Below are positions 1-8,287 of a stretch of 64,000 nucleotides of DNA, piece after piece. The stretch is taken from NCBI RefSeq assembly GCF_008085915.1, contig NZ_VSJK01000003.1, forward strand, positions 62,001 to 126,000. The letters are read 5' to 3'. The DNA is from Oceaniovalibus sp. ACAM 378 (GTDB lineage Bacteria > Pseudomonadota > Alphaproteobacteria > Rhodobacterales > Rhodobacteraceae). Each line of letters opens with the position of its first letter. Position 1 is the stretch's first letter. The position numbers were made by a program, and so were the translations under genes. The notes beneath the pieces were generated by a model. That model was not told where the DNA came from and did no database searches. It saw only the letters and a program-made list of their open reading frames with translations.

Positions 1-438
1 ATGGCGCAGCTGTCGGGCGGACAGTTCCAGCGAGTTCTGCTTGCCCGTGCCCTGCTTGACGCGCCGGATCTGCTGTTGCTGGATGAGGCGACCCAAGGGT
101 TGGATCAGCCCGGGTCCGCCGCCTTCTATCGTCAGATCGAAGACGTGCGCCGCGACCTCGGATGTTCCGTTGTGATGGTCAGCCATGAATTGCATGTGGT
201 GATGAGCGCGTCGGACCGGGTGATTTGTCTGAACGGTCATATCTGCTGCGAAGGTCACCCCGAGGTGGTGGCAAGCGCGCCGGAATACCGCGCGCTGTTT
301 GGCACCGGCACCAAGGGTGCTCTGGCGCTGTACCGGCACGAACACGGGCATTTGCACGATCACACCCATGATCATGGGCACGAGTCCGGGGCCGAACATT
401 CTCACCACATTTCCGACGACGACGGGGCAGGCCAGTGA
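1..438 (+). CDS. znuC: Zinc ABC transporter ATP-binding protein, C-terminal part (window-edge partial)
   Basis: The reading frame is open from base 1, so the N-terminal half with the Walker A motif lies outside the window. What remains starts at the ABC signature (LSGGQ, residues 4-8), followed by Walker B (LLLLDEAT) and the switch histidine (SHEL). The protein ends in a strikingly His-rich tail of about 35 residues (HEHGHLHDHTHDHGHE and more), which fits a metal transporter. The stop overlaps the start of the next gene, a permease of the zinc/manganese family, so the pair forms one transcription unit. It supplies ATP-driven zinc import across the inner membrane. The assignment to zinc rather than manganese rests on the His tail and on the ZnuB-like partner. 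Confidence 0.9.
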   Translation: MAQLSGGQFQRVLLARALLDAPDLLLLDEATQGLDQPGSAAFYRQIEDVRRDLGCSVVMVSHELHVVMSASDRVICLNGHICCEGHPEVVASAPEYRALFGTGTKGALALYRHEHGHLHDHTHDHGHESGAEHSHHISDDDGAGQ

Positions 439-1223
439 TCCTTGATAGTTTTCTGGTGCGCGCCGCACTGGCGGGGGTTGGCGTGGGGCTGGCCGCCGCA
501 CCATTGGGATGTTTTGTCGTCTGGCGGCGCATGGCCTATTTCGGCGATGCCACCGCCCATGCGGCGATTCTGGGGATCGCGCTCAGCATTGCGTTTTCAT
601 TGCCGGTGTTTCTTGGTGCGCTGATCGTGGCGCTGGCGATGGCGGTGACCGTGTCGCTGCTGTCGGACCGGGGTTTTGCCATGGACACGCTTTTGGGGGT
701 GCTGGCCCATTCGGCGCTTGCCTTTGGGTTGGTGGCCGCGTCGTTTCTCAGCGGTGTCAGGCTTGACCTGATGGCCTATCTGTTCGGCGATATACTGGCT
801 GTGTCGCGGGGGGATCTGGCGGTGATCTGGGGCGGGGCGGTGCTTGTGCTGGGGCTGTTGACCTGGCGATGGTCGGCGCTTTTGATGGCGACGCTGAACG
901 CCGATCTGGCGCAGGCCAGCGGTATTGATCCGCGGCGCGAGCAACTGGTGCTGACGCTGGCGCTGGCCTGTGTGGTGGCGGTATCGATCAAGGTGGTCGG
1001 CGTGCTGCTGATCGCGGCGATGCTGGTGGTCCCCGCCGCTGCCGCCCGCCCCCTTGCGCGGACACCCGAGGCGATGGCGTTGATTGCCGCGGTGATCGGC
1101 GCCGCCTCGGCGCTGGGCGGATTGTTGGCGTCTTACCGGTTCGATACTCCGACCGGTCCGACGATGGTCTGCGTGGCCGCTTTGTGCTTTGCGCTCACGG
1201 CGCTGGCGGGCGGAAGACGCTAG
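435..1223 (+). CDS. znuB: Zinc ABC transporter permease
   Basis: A 262-aa hydrophobic protein of the ABC-3 permease family (zinc/manganese importers). The GTG start at 435 overlaps the znuC stop in a GTGA arrangement, which supports this start and translational coupling. Recognisable family features are the N-terminal WRRMAYFGDATAHAAILG stretch and a series of about seven to eight membrane segments. The usual length for ZnuB is about 260 aa. It forms the membrane channel for zinc with the upstream ATPase. The periplasmic binding protein and Zur regulator are not in the window and probably lie upstream. Confidence 0.9.
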   Translation: MILDSFLVRAALAGVGVGLAAAPLGCFVVWRRMAYFGDATAHAAILGIALSIAFSLPVFLGALIVALAMAVTVSLLSDRGFAMDTLLGVLAHSALAFGLVAASFLSGVRLDLMAYLFGDILAVSRGDLAVIWGGAVLVLGLLTWRWSALLMATLNADLAQASGIDPRREQLVLTLALACVVAVSIKVVGVLLIAAMLVVPAAAARPLARTPEAMALIAAVIGAASALGGLLASYRFDTPTGPTMVCVAALCFALTALAGGRR

Positions 1224-1309
1224 TCCAATTGTGGCAAATGAACAATTTCAGGCTTCAGCGGTTGTGATCCTGCACCCGTGGGAGAAATCTTCTGGAACCC
1301 GTCAAGATT

Positions 1310-2185
1310 TTGATCGCCCATCTGACCGACATCGTCCGCGCATCCATCGTGCTGCTGCCGCAGATTGTCGTAGCGTTGTTCGTCATATTCATCACCTGGC
1401 TGCTGGCCAGATTGGCCCGCGGCGTGATGAATCGCGCCTTGAAAGGCACGCGTTTGCGGCCCAGCCTGAAAGAACTGCTGACGCTACTGCTGTCGATTCT
1501 GGTCTGGGTCGCGGGTGGCATGGTCGCAGCGGTGATTGTATTTCCGGGTTTGACACCAGCCAGCATGTTGGCGGGACTGGGCATTGGTTCCGTCGCCATC
1601 GGGTTCGCGTTCAAGGATATATTCGAGAACTTTCTGGCCGGGATCATCATTCTGTTCCGGCGCGAAATGCGGATCGGCGATCATATCGAATGTGAAGGGA
1701 TCGAGGGTCAGGTCGACCGGATCGCGATCCGCGAAAGCCATATCCGCCAGACCGACGGTCAGTTGGTCATCGTGCCGAATGCGATCCTTTTCAAGAACCC
1801 GGTGACGGTACGCACCGATCGCGATGTGCGGCGGGTCACCATCATCTGTGGCGTCGCCTATGACGAAGATCTGGATGCCGCCCGTCAGGTCATTGCCGAT
1901 GCGGTTGCTGCCTGTTCCACGGTGCGGCAGGGCGATCTGCCAATTCAGGTCTTTGCACAGGAGTTTGCCGACTCATCGATCAACTTCGAGGTGACATGGT
2001 GGACGGGCGCCACCCCGGTCGAGGTGCGCAAATCGAAGGACGAGGTGGTCTCGGGGGTCAAACGCGGGTTGGATGACGCGGGTATCGAGATCCCGTTCCC
2101 CTATCGGACCCTGACATTCAAAGAGCCGCTGAAGCTGCGGCACGGATCGGATGACACCGGACGGGATGAAACGCCAGAGAGCTGA
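1310..2185 (+). CDS. Small-conductance mechanosensitive channel, MscS family
   Basis: An inner-membrane channel of the MscS family that relieves turgor on osmotic downshock. The protein has hydrophobic helices in roughly the first 100 residues, a glycine/alanine-rich pore helix (MLAGLGIGSVAIGFAFKD) and the following beta domain with the typical VIVPNAILF segment. The 291-aa length fits the short MscS class. The first conventional start is TTG at 1310, which has no good ribosome binding site. A GGGAGA at 1280-1285 sits 6 nt before an in-frame CTG at 1292, so the true start may be that CTG (297 aa). It follows znuB on the same strand but is functionally unrelated. Confidence 0.88.
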   Translation: MIAHLTDIVRASIVLLPQIVVALFVIFITWLLARLARGVMNRALKGTRLRPSLKELLTLLLSILVWVAGGMVAAVIVFPGLTPASMLAGLGIGSVAIGFAFKDIFENFLAGIIILFRREMRIGDHIECEGIEGQVDRIAIRESHIRQTDGQLVIVPNAILFKNPVTVRTDRDVRRVTIICGVAYDEDLDAARQVIADAVAACSTVRQGDLPIQVFAQEFADSSINFEVTWWTGATPVEVRKSKDEVVSGVKRGLDDAGIEIPFPYRTLTFKEPLKLRHGSDDTGRDETPES

Positions 2186-2288
2186 ACCTTCTGGCCTTCC
2201 GAACCTGCAAAACTTGGCTGTCACCCTGTCTCGACCAGCGCGACAATCCCGTGCTATCGACAACGCGTCTGTGCGAAGGGGATTGTCG

Positions 2289-2789
2289 ATGAAGCGTTTC
2301 GTTGTGATGGGTGTATCGGGCTGCGGCAAGAGTGTGATCGGCGCGGCTTTGGCCGAGGCGATGGGTGCTACATATATCGACGGTGACGATCTGCATTCCG
2401 CCTCTAACATCGCCAAGATGGAGGCGGGCACGCCCCTGACCGATCTCGACCGGGCGCCCTGGCTGGATCAGGTTGGGCAGACGTTGAATGTGGCGCCGGG
2501 GGTAGCAATCGTCGGCTGTTCGGCGCTCAAACGCATCTATCGTGACCGGATTCGTGCTGTCGCAGGGCCGTCGGTGATGTTTCTGCATCTGGACGGGTCA
2601 AAGGCGCTGATCGCCGGGCGCATGGGCAAACGTACCGGGCATTTCATGCCAACGACCCTGCTGGACAGTCAGTTTGCAGCACTGGAACCGCCCGCGCCGG
2701 ACGAATGCGCATTGACCGTGCCGATCGGTCCGCCGCCCGCCGAGGTCGTCGCCTTCATCCTACAACATCTGCAGACGAAAACGATCTGA
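2289..2789 (+). CDS. gntK: Gluconokinase
   Basis: Phosphorylates D-gluconate to 6-phosphogluconate for the Entner-Doudoroff or pentose phosphate routes. The 166-aa protein has the P-loop GVSGCGKS near the N-terminus, followed by the family YIDGDDLHS segment and later the CSALKRIYRDRIR segment, both typical of the GntK/thermoresistant gluconokinase family. The ATG at 2289 is preceded by AAGGGGA, a good ribosome binding site; the open frame further upstream overlaps the mscS-like gene and is not needed. It stands alone, with no gluconate permease or dehydratase nearby. Confidence 0.92.
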   Translation: MKRFVVMGVSGCGKSVIGAALAEAMGATYIDGDDLHSASNIAKMEAGTPLTDLDRAPWLDQVGQTLNVAPGVAIVGCSALKRIYRDRIRAVAGPSVMFLHLDGSKALIAGRMGKRTGHFMPTTLLDSQFAALEPPAPDECALTVPIGPPPAEVVAFILQHLQTKTI

Positions 2790-2845
2790 GGGATGCCGCG
2801 CTGAACGGCGGCATTCGGGCGTCCAGTCCACAGACTTTAATCCTG

Positions 2846-2869
2846 TGGCCCCGGGCAACCACCGGGCCA
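2846..2869 (+). terminator. Possible terminator hairpin after gntK
   Basis: TGGCCC-CGG and CCGGGCCA form an imperfect GC-rich stem with one bulged C about 60 nt after the gluconokinase stop. No T-run follows, so function is uncertain. Confidence 0.3.
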
Positions 2870-2975
2870 ATCCATCGACATGGCAAGATTGACTCGACTG
2901 AAAAGCGATTCGATTGCAGGCTCAGCTTGGTTCACCGTAACCCCGCGTGAGGCCAGGGTGCTGACTCTGACAAAC

Positions 2976-3003
2976 AAAAAAGGGCGCCCGCAATGGGGCG
3001 CCC
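2976..3003 (-). terminator. Rho-independent terminator for the glycine-zipper lipoprotein gene
   Basis: GGGCGCCC at 2996-3003 pairs with GGGCGCCC at 2982-2989 around a 6-nt loop, and on the minus strand the stem is followed by a run of six T (2976-2981). It lies 25 nt beyond the stop of the minus-strand gene at 3029. Confidence 0.8.
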
Positions 3004-3028
3004 GGTTTGGTAGCTCAGCTGTCGCTCT

Positions 3029-3292
3029 TTACGGGCAAGCAGCGGTGTAACGCTGACCGTTGGGATACTGATACACGCATTGTCCGGACTGGTTGGCGGA
3101 ACGACCGAGATAGTTGCCGGCTGCGGCCCCGGCAGCACCCCCGAGCAATGCGCCGACCACTCGGTCGTCCCCACCCGAAACAGTCGCACCAAGCGCAGCA
3201 CCTGCGGCGGCGCCGGTCAGAGTGGATTGCTGCGGTGTGTCGCAGGCGGCAAGCGATGCGGCCAGTGGCAAAATCAACAGGAATTTCTTCAT
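3029..3292 (-). CDS. Glycine-zipper lipoprotein (2TM glycine zipper / Rick_17kDa-like)
   Basis: An 87-aa exported protein. It starts with a lipoprotein signal peptide ending in LAAC (Cys 17 is the expected lipidated residue). A glycine/alanine-rich segment with small-residue repeats follows (GAAAGAALGATVSGG and GALLGGAAGAAAGNYLG), the pattern of glycine-zipper membrane-inserting domains. A short C-terminal tail with two Cys (QCVYQYPNGQRY) ends the protein. Such proteins sit in the outer membrane or periplasm; the role is unknown. It is a single-gene unit with its own terminator. Confidence 0.85.
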   Translation of the reverse strand: MKKFLLILPLAASLAACDTPQQSTLTGAAAGAALGATVSGGDDRVVGALLGGAAGAAAGNYLGRSANQSGQCVYQYPNGQRYTAACP

Positions 3293-3706
3293 TTCAATCT
3301 CCGATTATGGAACCCTTGTTTGAAACGCGGGTCGTGGACTTTGGTTCCACTGAATTGGCCCAACCCACAGGGCGGGCGCCTTAGTGGCGACCGGATCAAC
3401 CGACCGTTTGCTGAACAGCGGTAATATGACCCCGGCAAATCTTTCGAATTTGCGCCTTGGCGCATCCCCGACAGTTGCCTGAGATTAAACCGTTTTCGCC
3501 CGCCAACATGTCCCTTGTCGCCCAGATTCCGGCGCAGGGCAACACCGCAGCCCTCCAGACCGGGTTGGATGGATAGCAGCGCAATGGTGCGCGGATGGCC
3601 ATGTCCGTCTCGAACTCTCTGGCATTTCAGCCTGAAGCGGGCCAGTCTGTCTGCTCAGGACCGGGCGGCAATATTGTGCGCCGGGAATGATCAAACGGAG
3701 CGCCGT
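3293..3706. other. Intergenic region, 414 nt
   Basis: Divergent region between the glycine-zipper gene (minus) and the DUF6494 gene (plus). It should hold both promoters. I see no convincing gene, repeat or RNA in it; the short reading frames here have no recognisable protein features. Confidence 0.5.
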
Positions 3707-3907
3707 ATGAGTGAAGAATTCAATATGTCGATGCGCAAGTTCCTGAAACAGGTGGGTGTGACATCGCAACAGGCCATCGAAGAAGCGATGCGCAACGCCG
3801 ATTCCTCAAGTGGAAAATTCGCCGCCAAGGTGGTGCTGACCATCGATGAAATCGGCCTGACCCATGAGGTGACGGGGTCAATCACCGGGCCTGACGCGAA
3901 AGAATAA
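3707..3907 (+). CDS. DUF6494 family small protein
   Basis: A 66-aa acidic protein beginning MSEEFNMSMRKFLKQVGVTSQQ, a pattern I recognise from the DUF6494 family: a short N-terminal helix with FNMS.RKFLK.VGVTSQ, then a beta-rich end (KVVLTIDEIGLTHEVTGSI). The ATG at 3707 has CGGAG six nt upstream and gives the usual length for the family. Function is unknown. It stands alone between divergent or convergent neighbours. Confidence 0.8.
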   Translation: MSEEFNMSMRKFLKQVGVTSQQAIEEAMRNADSSSGKFAAKVVLTIDEIGLTHEVTGSITGPDAKE

Positions 3908-4062
3908 TCAATCGACGGCACGGGGCCGGTTGTCAGTGGCATTGCGGCCGGGATGGCGGGCCGGAACGTGCGAATCCGGCTTGGATCACACGCGGTGCCG
4001 CAGCGACACGGCGGTTGCAACGGTCCGGGCACGGGCGGCAGCGAATGTCGCCGCCCAGAAGC

Positions 4063-4866
4063 TCAGTTTGTCTCTGCATTGAACACGAACAACTGCTCGC
4101 CAGCGATTTTATAACCGTCGATCAGGCCTTTCGCGACATCCCCGGTCAGCCAGTTTTCCAATGTCTCGGCCAGATCGGCGCGTACATGCGGGTGCTTTTC
4201 GGCGCTGACGGGCAGGAAAGCGTATTGGTTGAACAGGGCGGGATCGCCTGAAAACAACAGCGCGAGCGTGGCCTTGTTGCCAAAGTTGAGCCAGCTGGCA
4301 CGATCCGCCAGAATATAGGCATCGAGCCCGGCAGCAGTGTTCAGCGCCGCACCCATGCCGGCGCCGACGGCATTGTACCATTTTCCGAACCCGGCGGGGT
4401 CAAGATCGGCAGCGGCCCAAAGCGCCAGCTCGGTCTTGTGTGTGCCGCTGTCATCGCCACGGCTGACAAAGGCGGATTCGGTGTTTGCGATTGCGCCAAG
4501 CGCGGCGATGGCCGTGTCAGTTCCGGCAATCGCGGCAGGGTCGCCCGCCGGGCCGACCAGCACGAAATCGTTATACATGATTTCCCGCCGATGGGGGGCG
4601 TTTCCGGCGGCGACAAATGCGTCTTCGGCGGATTTTGAGTGGACAAGGATCGCATCCACATCGCCGGATTCGCCCAGTTTCAGGGCCTGTCCGGTGCCGA
4701 CGACAACCAGTTGCACCTCGATCCCGGTGTCTTTGGCGATCACCGGCAAAAGCACCTCGGCAAGACCCGAGTTTTCAAACGACGTGGTGACCGCCATGCG
4801 CAGAGGTTCGGCGATGGTGGGTGAGGCAAGCAGGGTTGCCGTGGCCAGAAGTGCGGCGCGGATCAT
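4063..4866 (-). CDS. tupA: Tungstate ABC transporter substrate-binding protein
   Basis: Periplasmic binding protein of 267 aa with a cleavable signal peptide (cleavage near SPTIA-EPL). The start of the mature protein reads RMAVTTSFENSGLAEVLLP, matching the TupA pattern in which a TTS.ENSGL element begins the fold and helps bind the oxyanion. Later SRGDDSGTH is also typical. It is the last gene of a three-gene set read B-C-A on the minus strand, overlapping the ATPase by 4 nt. It selects tungstate for enzymes such as formate dehydrogenases or aldehyde oxidoreductases. Molybdate is a less likely ligand, as ModA proteins lack this motif. Confidence 0.9.
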   Translation of the reverse strand: MIRAALLATATLLASPTIAEPLRMAVTTSFENSGLAEVLLPVIAKDTGIEVQLVVVGTGQALKLGESGDVDAILVHSKSAEDAFVAAGNAPHRREIMYNDFVLVGPAGDPAAIAGTDTAIAALGAIANTESAFVSRGDDSGTHKTELALWAAADLDPAGFGKWYNAVGAGMGAALNTAAGLDAYILADRASWLNFGNKATLALLFSGDPALFNQYAFLPVSAEKHPHVRADLAETLENWLTGDVAKGLIDGYKIAGEQLFVFNAETN

Positions 4867-5570
4867 AGTACGATGTCTCCCTTCAGAAATGCGGCGAGTT
4901 CGGGTGTCTGCGGTGCAGTCAACAGGGTGGTGCCGCTTTCCCAGACCTGCCCCGAACGCAGGAACACACCCTCCGTCGCAAGACGGCGGGCCTGTCCCAT
5001 GTCATGAGTTGCCAGCACGATGCGCGTTCCGGTGTCGCGTACCTCGACCAGCAGGGCTTCAATGTCGCGCGTCGCGCGTCCGTCCAGATTGGCGCAGGGT
5101 TCGTCCAGAAACAAGACCTTGGGCGACCGGATCAGGGCGCGGGCCAGTGCGAGTTTCTGTCTCTCGCCGCCCGAAAGCCGCAGCGCCGGACGGTCGAGCG
5201 CGTCACCAAGACCGATCCGGCAGGCCCACTCGGCAGCCGTCTCCCGCGCTTGTGCCTGCGGTTGGCCAGACAGCCGCAGCGGAAAGGCCAGATTGTCGGC
5301 AACCGAACGGCGCAGCATGGTCGGTTGCTGGAACACATAGGCCTGCCGCTGGCGTGCCTCGGCCATGGGGACGGCCCATGCGATTTGCCCAGCGGTCAAT
5401 CGCTCGATCCCGTGCATGACGCGTAGCAGTGTCGTCTTGCCTGATCCGTTCGGCCCGATCACCACAGTCAGCCCTGTTCCCGCCAGTTCAAGATCGATGG
5501 GGCCAAGCAGGGTCTTGCCACGGCGGCGCACCATGGCCCCCGTCACGCGCAGGGGGAGCATTTCTACCAC
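4863..5570 (-). CDS. tupC: Tungstate ABC transporter ATP-binding protein
   Basis: A 235-aa ABC ATPase with Walker A GPNGSGKTT, signature LSGGERQKLALARAL, Walker B VLFLDEP and switch ATHDM. It has no extra regulatory domain such as the molybdate TOBE domain, which fits TupC. It overlaps tupB by 7 nt and tupA by 4 nt, so the three genes are one translationally coupled unit. It powers tungstate import from the cytoplasmic face. Confidence 0.88.
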   Translation of the reverse strand: MVEMLPLRVTGAMVRRRGKTLLGPIDLELAGTGLTVVIGPNGSGKTTLLRVMHGIERLTAGQIAWAVPMAEARQRQAYVFQQPTMLRRSVADNLAFPLRLSGQPQAQARETAAEWACRIGLGDALDRPALRLSGGERQKLALARALIRSPKVLFLDEPCANLDGRATRDIEALLVEVRDTGTRIVLATHDMGQARRLATEGVFLRSGQVWESGTTLLTAPQTPELAAFLKGDIVL

Positions 5571-6268
5571 AGCCCGTCACTTTCAGTCCGGCTCAGCCAA
5601 TGGATCGAAAGGTTCACCAAGAGGGCCAGAGCGATCAACACAAAGCCCAGCCCCAGCGCCAGCGCGAAATCACCCTTGCCTGTTTCAAGCGCGATGGCCG
5701 TGGTCAGCACCCTTGTGGCGTGATCGATATTGCCGCCGACGATCATGATCGCCCCGACCTCGCCGATGGCCCGTCCAAATCCGGCCAGCGCGGCGGTCAG
5801 CAGGTTGCGCCGTCCGTCGATGATCAACGTTGCGATCCGCTGACGTTTGGTGGCGTTCAGCGAGATCAGCAGGTCGTGATAATCGGCCCAGAGATCGCGC
5901 ATGGCCTGATGGGTGATGGAGGCAATCAATGGAGTGATGATGATCACCTGAGCAATGATCATCGCTGTTGGAGTGAACAAGAGTCCCAGCACCCCCAGCG
6001 GCCCCGACCGGGACAGGAAGACATAAACGATCAAGCCCACCACGACAGGCGGCAGCCCCATCAGCGCGTTCAGCACCGAAATCACCGTTCGCCGGTGACG
6101 AAAACGCTGCACCGCCAGATAGGTGCCCAGCGGAAACGCGATGGCACAGGCAAACAGCAACGCCGTCAGACTGACGTGCAGCGACCGCAGGCTGATTTCG
6201 ATCAGGTCGGAATCCAGCCCGATCAGCAGGTAAAAGGCGGCGGTGAAACCGTCCAGGATATCGGTCAT
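5564..6268 (-). CDS. tupB: Tungstate ABC transporter permease
   Basis: A 234-aa inner-membrane permease of the BPD family with about five membrane segments. Typical TupB features are SLRSLHVSLTALLFACAIAFPLG at the start of the domain, a LNALMGLPPVVVGL segment, and the GFGRAIGEVGAIMIVGGNI stretch that replaces the classic EAA loop. It is the first gene of the tupBCA unit. The upstream gap to the phosphatase gene is only about 70 nt, so the two could share a promoter further upstream. Confidence 0.9.
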   Translation of the reverse strand: MTDILDGFTAAFYLLIGLDSDLIEISLRSLHVSLTALLFACAIAFPLGTYLAVQRFRHRRTVISVLNALMGLPPVVVGLIVYVFLSRSGPLGVLGLLFTPTAMIIAQVIIITPLIASITHQAMRDLWADYHDLLISLNATKRQRIATLIIDGRRNLLTAALAGFGRAIGEVGAIMIVGGNIDHATRVLTTAIALETGKGDFALALGLGFVLIALALLVNLSIHWLSRTESDGLW

Positions 6269-6337
6269 GCCGCGCGCTTTTTCGTGATTACAGAAGGGGA
6301 TGGCGAACGGGTAGGGTTGGTCAGGCGGGCCGGTTTG

Positions 6338-7138
6338 TCAACCGCGCGAAAATGCAGCATCGGCGATGGCGACCAGATCGGCAAACACCCCCGGCGCCCC
6401 GGCGACCACACGCCCGCCGTTGCGCAGCATGTCTGCGGTATCCTGTGCTTCGATCCGCCCGCCCGCTTCGGCGATCAGCAACTGACCCGCCAGACAATCC
6501 CACGCGTTCATGTGCGACTCGACATAGCCCAGCAATTTGCCCTGCGCGACATAGGACAGCATCAGCGCGCCCGAAGCGTTGCGATAAAACACGCCGCCCT
6601 GTTCGGTCAGCATCTCGATCGCGCGCACAACGCCATCTGTGGCGGTGCGCGCGGAAAAGCCGATGCCGACAGACCCGTCGGTCAATTTGGCCCCGGGCGT
6701 CACACCCAGTTTCCGGTCATTGCAATATGCACCGCCGCCGGTGCGTGCATGGCACATTTCACCATGCACCGGATCATGGACGATCCCGGCGACGATGCCG
6801 GTCGCGTCGGTCACTGCCAGAACGACCGTCCAGGCGGGAATGCCGCGCACGAAATTCGCCGTGCCGTCGATCGGATCGATGACCCAGGTGAATCCACTGA
6901 TGCCGGGTTCTGGCGCATCTTCCTCGCCAATGATGCTGTCGTCGGGAAAGGCCTCGCGGATCAATCCGCGCACGAGGGTTTCGACATTGCGATCCGCCTC
7001 GCTCACCAGATCCTGATGGCCCTTGCGGTCGATGGTCAGGGTGTCAAACGATCGGAAATATTCCAGCGCCACGTCTCCGGCTTGGGTTGCGATGGCGCGG
7101 GCACTGGCAAGGCGGGCGTCGATGGGCGAAACGGTCAC
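6338..7138 (-). CDS. Inositol monophosphatase family protein
   Basis: A Mg2+-dependent phosphatase of 266 aa in the IMPase/FBPase/CysQ superfamily. It carries all the family metal motifs: GEED, WVIDPIDGTANF and the C-terminal WDCLAGQLLIAEAGGR. The open frame extends to 7168, but a GTG at 7138 preceded by AAGGGGAG at ideal spacing is the better start. Substrate cannot be decided: inositol-1-phosphate, histidinol phosphate and 3'-phosphoadenosine phosphates are all handled by this family. It lies just upstream of tupB on the same strand. Confidence 0.87.
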   Translation of the reverse strand: MTVSPIDARLASARAIATQAGDVALEYFRSFDTLTIDRKGHQDLVSEADRNVETLVRGLIREAFPDDSIIGEEDAPEPGISGFTWVIDPIDGTANFVRGIPAWTVVLAVTDATGIVAGIVHDPVHGEMCHARTGGGAYCNDRKLGVTPGAKLTDGSVGIGFSARTATDGVVRAIEMLTEQGGVFYRNASGALMLSYVAQGKLLGYVESHMNAWDCLAGQLLIAEAGGRIEAQDTADMLRNGGRVVAGAPGVFADLVAIADAAFSRG

Positions 7139-7459
7139 AGCAAAACTCCCCTTCAGGTCTGGGCACATATGGGTAGGCGGTTTTCAAACCGGTGTCACCG
7201 ACAATCCTTTGGAGCCGCCACAATGCGCACCGCGCCATTCAGCCACAGCGCAGCAGCGATGGGCCAGAGGTTTTGAGATTTAAAGGTGGGCACCGCTTGC
7301 AGGGGGAAATTGGTCGTGTCGCGTTGGCGGTGCAGGGGGGGGCGAGGTTGGACAAAACCATGCCAACGGCGAAGTTGCGGCAGCAATCCGACGTTCGGTG
7401 AAGGCGGCATGCCAATCTCTGGCTGGCCGCCCTGCAACCAGCAGGCTATAGGTTGCGCC

Positions 7460-7801
7460 ATGAGCGAGATCCTGCCTCCGTGCCCCGAATGTTCGTCGGT
7501 TTTCACCTATCAGGTGGATGCCCTGTTTAATTGCCCGGAATGCGGGCATGAATGGTCGCCAGACGCAGTCTCTGACGCTGCCGACGAAGTGCGCGACAGT
7601 GTCGGCAACATCCTTATGGATGGCGACACTGTGACGGTGATCAAAGACCTGAAAGTCAAAGGATCATCCTCTGTGGTCAAGGTCGGGACCAAGGTTCGCA
7701 ATATCCGGCTGGTCGGCGGCGATCACGATATCGACTGCAGGATTCCCGGAGTCGGTCAGATGGGCCTGAAATCTCAGTTCCTGAAAAAGGTGTTGGACTA
7801 A
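7460..7801 (+). CDS. PhnA/YjdM zinc-ribbon protein
   Basis: A 113-aa protein with an N-terminal zinc ribbon (CPECSSVF...CPECGHEW, four Cys) followed by the PhnA beta domain (DGDTVTVIKDLKVKGSSSVVK, KVGTKVRNIRLV, DHDIDCRIPG). The ATG at 7460 gives a protein that begins right before the zinc ribbon, as in the family. Despite the old name, the family is not shown to be a phosphonate hydrolase in general, and no phn genes are nearby. The role is therefore unknown. Confidence 0.88.
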   Translation: MSEILPPCPECSSVFTYQVDALFNCPECGHEWSPDAVSDAADEVRDSVGNILMDGDTVTVIKDLKVKGSSSVVKVGTKVRNIRLVGGDHDIDCRIPGVGQMGLKSQFLKKVLD

Positions 7802-8287
7802 CCGTCTTCGCCGGGAAATTACACGATTTCCCGGCGGCGGAGCCGCACCCTTGCCCCTTGCCAAAGCAGTGGTCTGGCGAAATGACAAACCATCTTGGCA
7901 ATCGGCAGGGAAATGACTGGTCGGACTGAAAGGAGACTAGGGTCACCAGCCGACCACCTGATCAAGTGCGTTGCGAGGCAGCACATCAAAGCTTATCCGC
8001 GCCAGAGATCCTGACTGACAAGCCTCCGAACCCCAAATCTGCATCTCAGCTCACGACACCGCCGAAATCTTTCGCCTGTCTTGAAGACGATGGAACAGGG
8101 CGATTGCATCATCAACGCCGTTGGACCGCTTCGGCGAGACAGCGATCATGACCTATTCCGACGCAGGGCCTCAGCAGCCCGCACCCTCGGGAAAAACTGC
8201 ATATCCAGATTCAACGGGGCGATGGATAGCGGATAGGTCGCCAAATCACCTTGGAACGGGCGGCAGGCGATGACAGTTTGCCTTGGG
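7802..8287. other. Intergenic region, 486 nt, between convergent genes
   Basis: Apart from the hairpin at its left end I see no gene here. Short frames do not resemble known proteins. The region separates the phnA-like gene from the end of the minus-strand peptide transporter operon and may hold decayed sequence. Confidence 0.5.
7809..7836 (+). terminator. Strong hairpin after the phnA-like gene
   Basis: CGCCGGGAAAT (7809-7819) and ATTTCCCGGCG (7826-7836) form a perfect 11-bp stem with a 6-nt loop, 8 nt past the stop codon. There is no T-run, but position and strength fit a transcript end. Confidence 0.55.

Noticed and set aside
5429-7276. Open frame of 615 codons on the plus strand
   Set aside because: Antisense to tupB and the IMPase-family gene, with no domain features.
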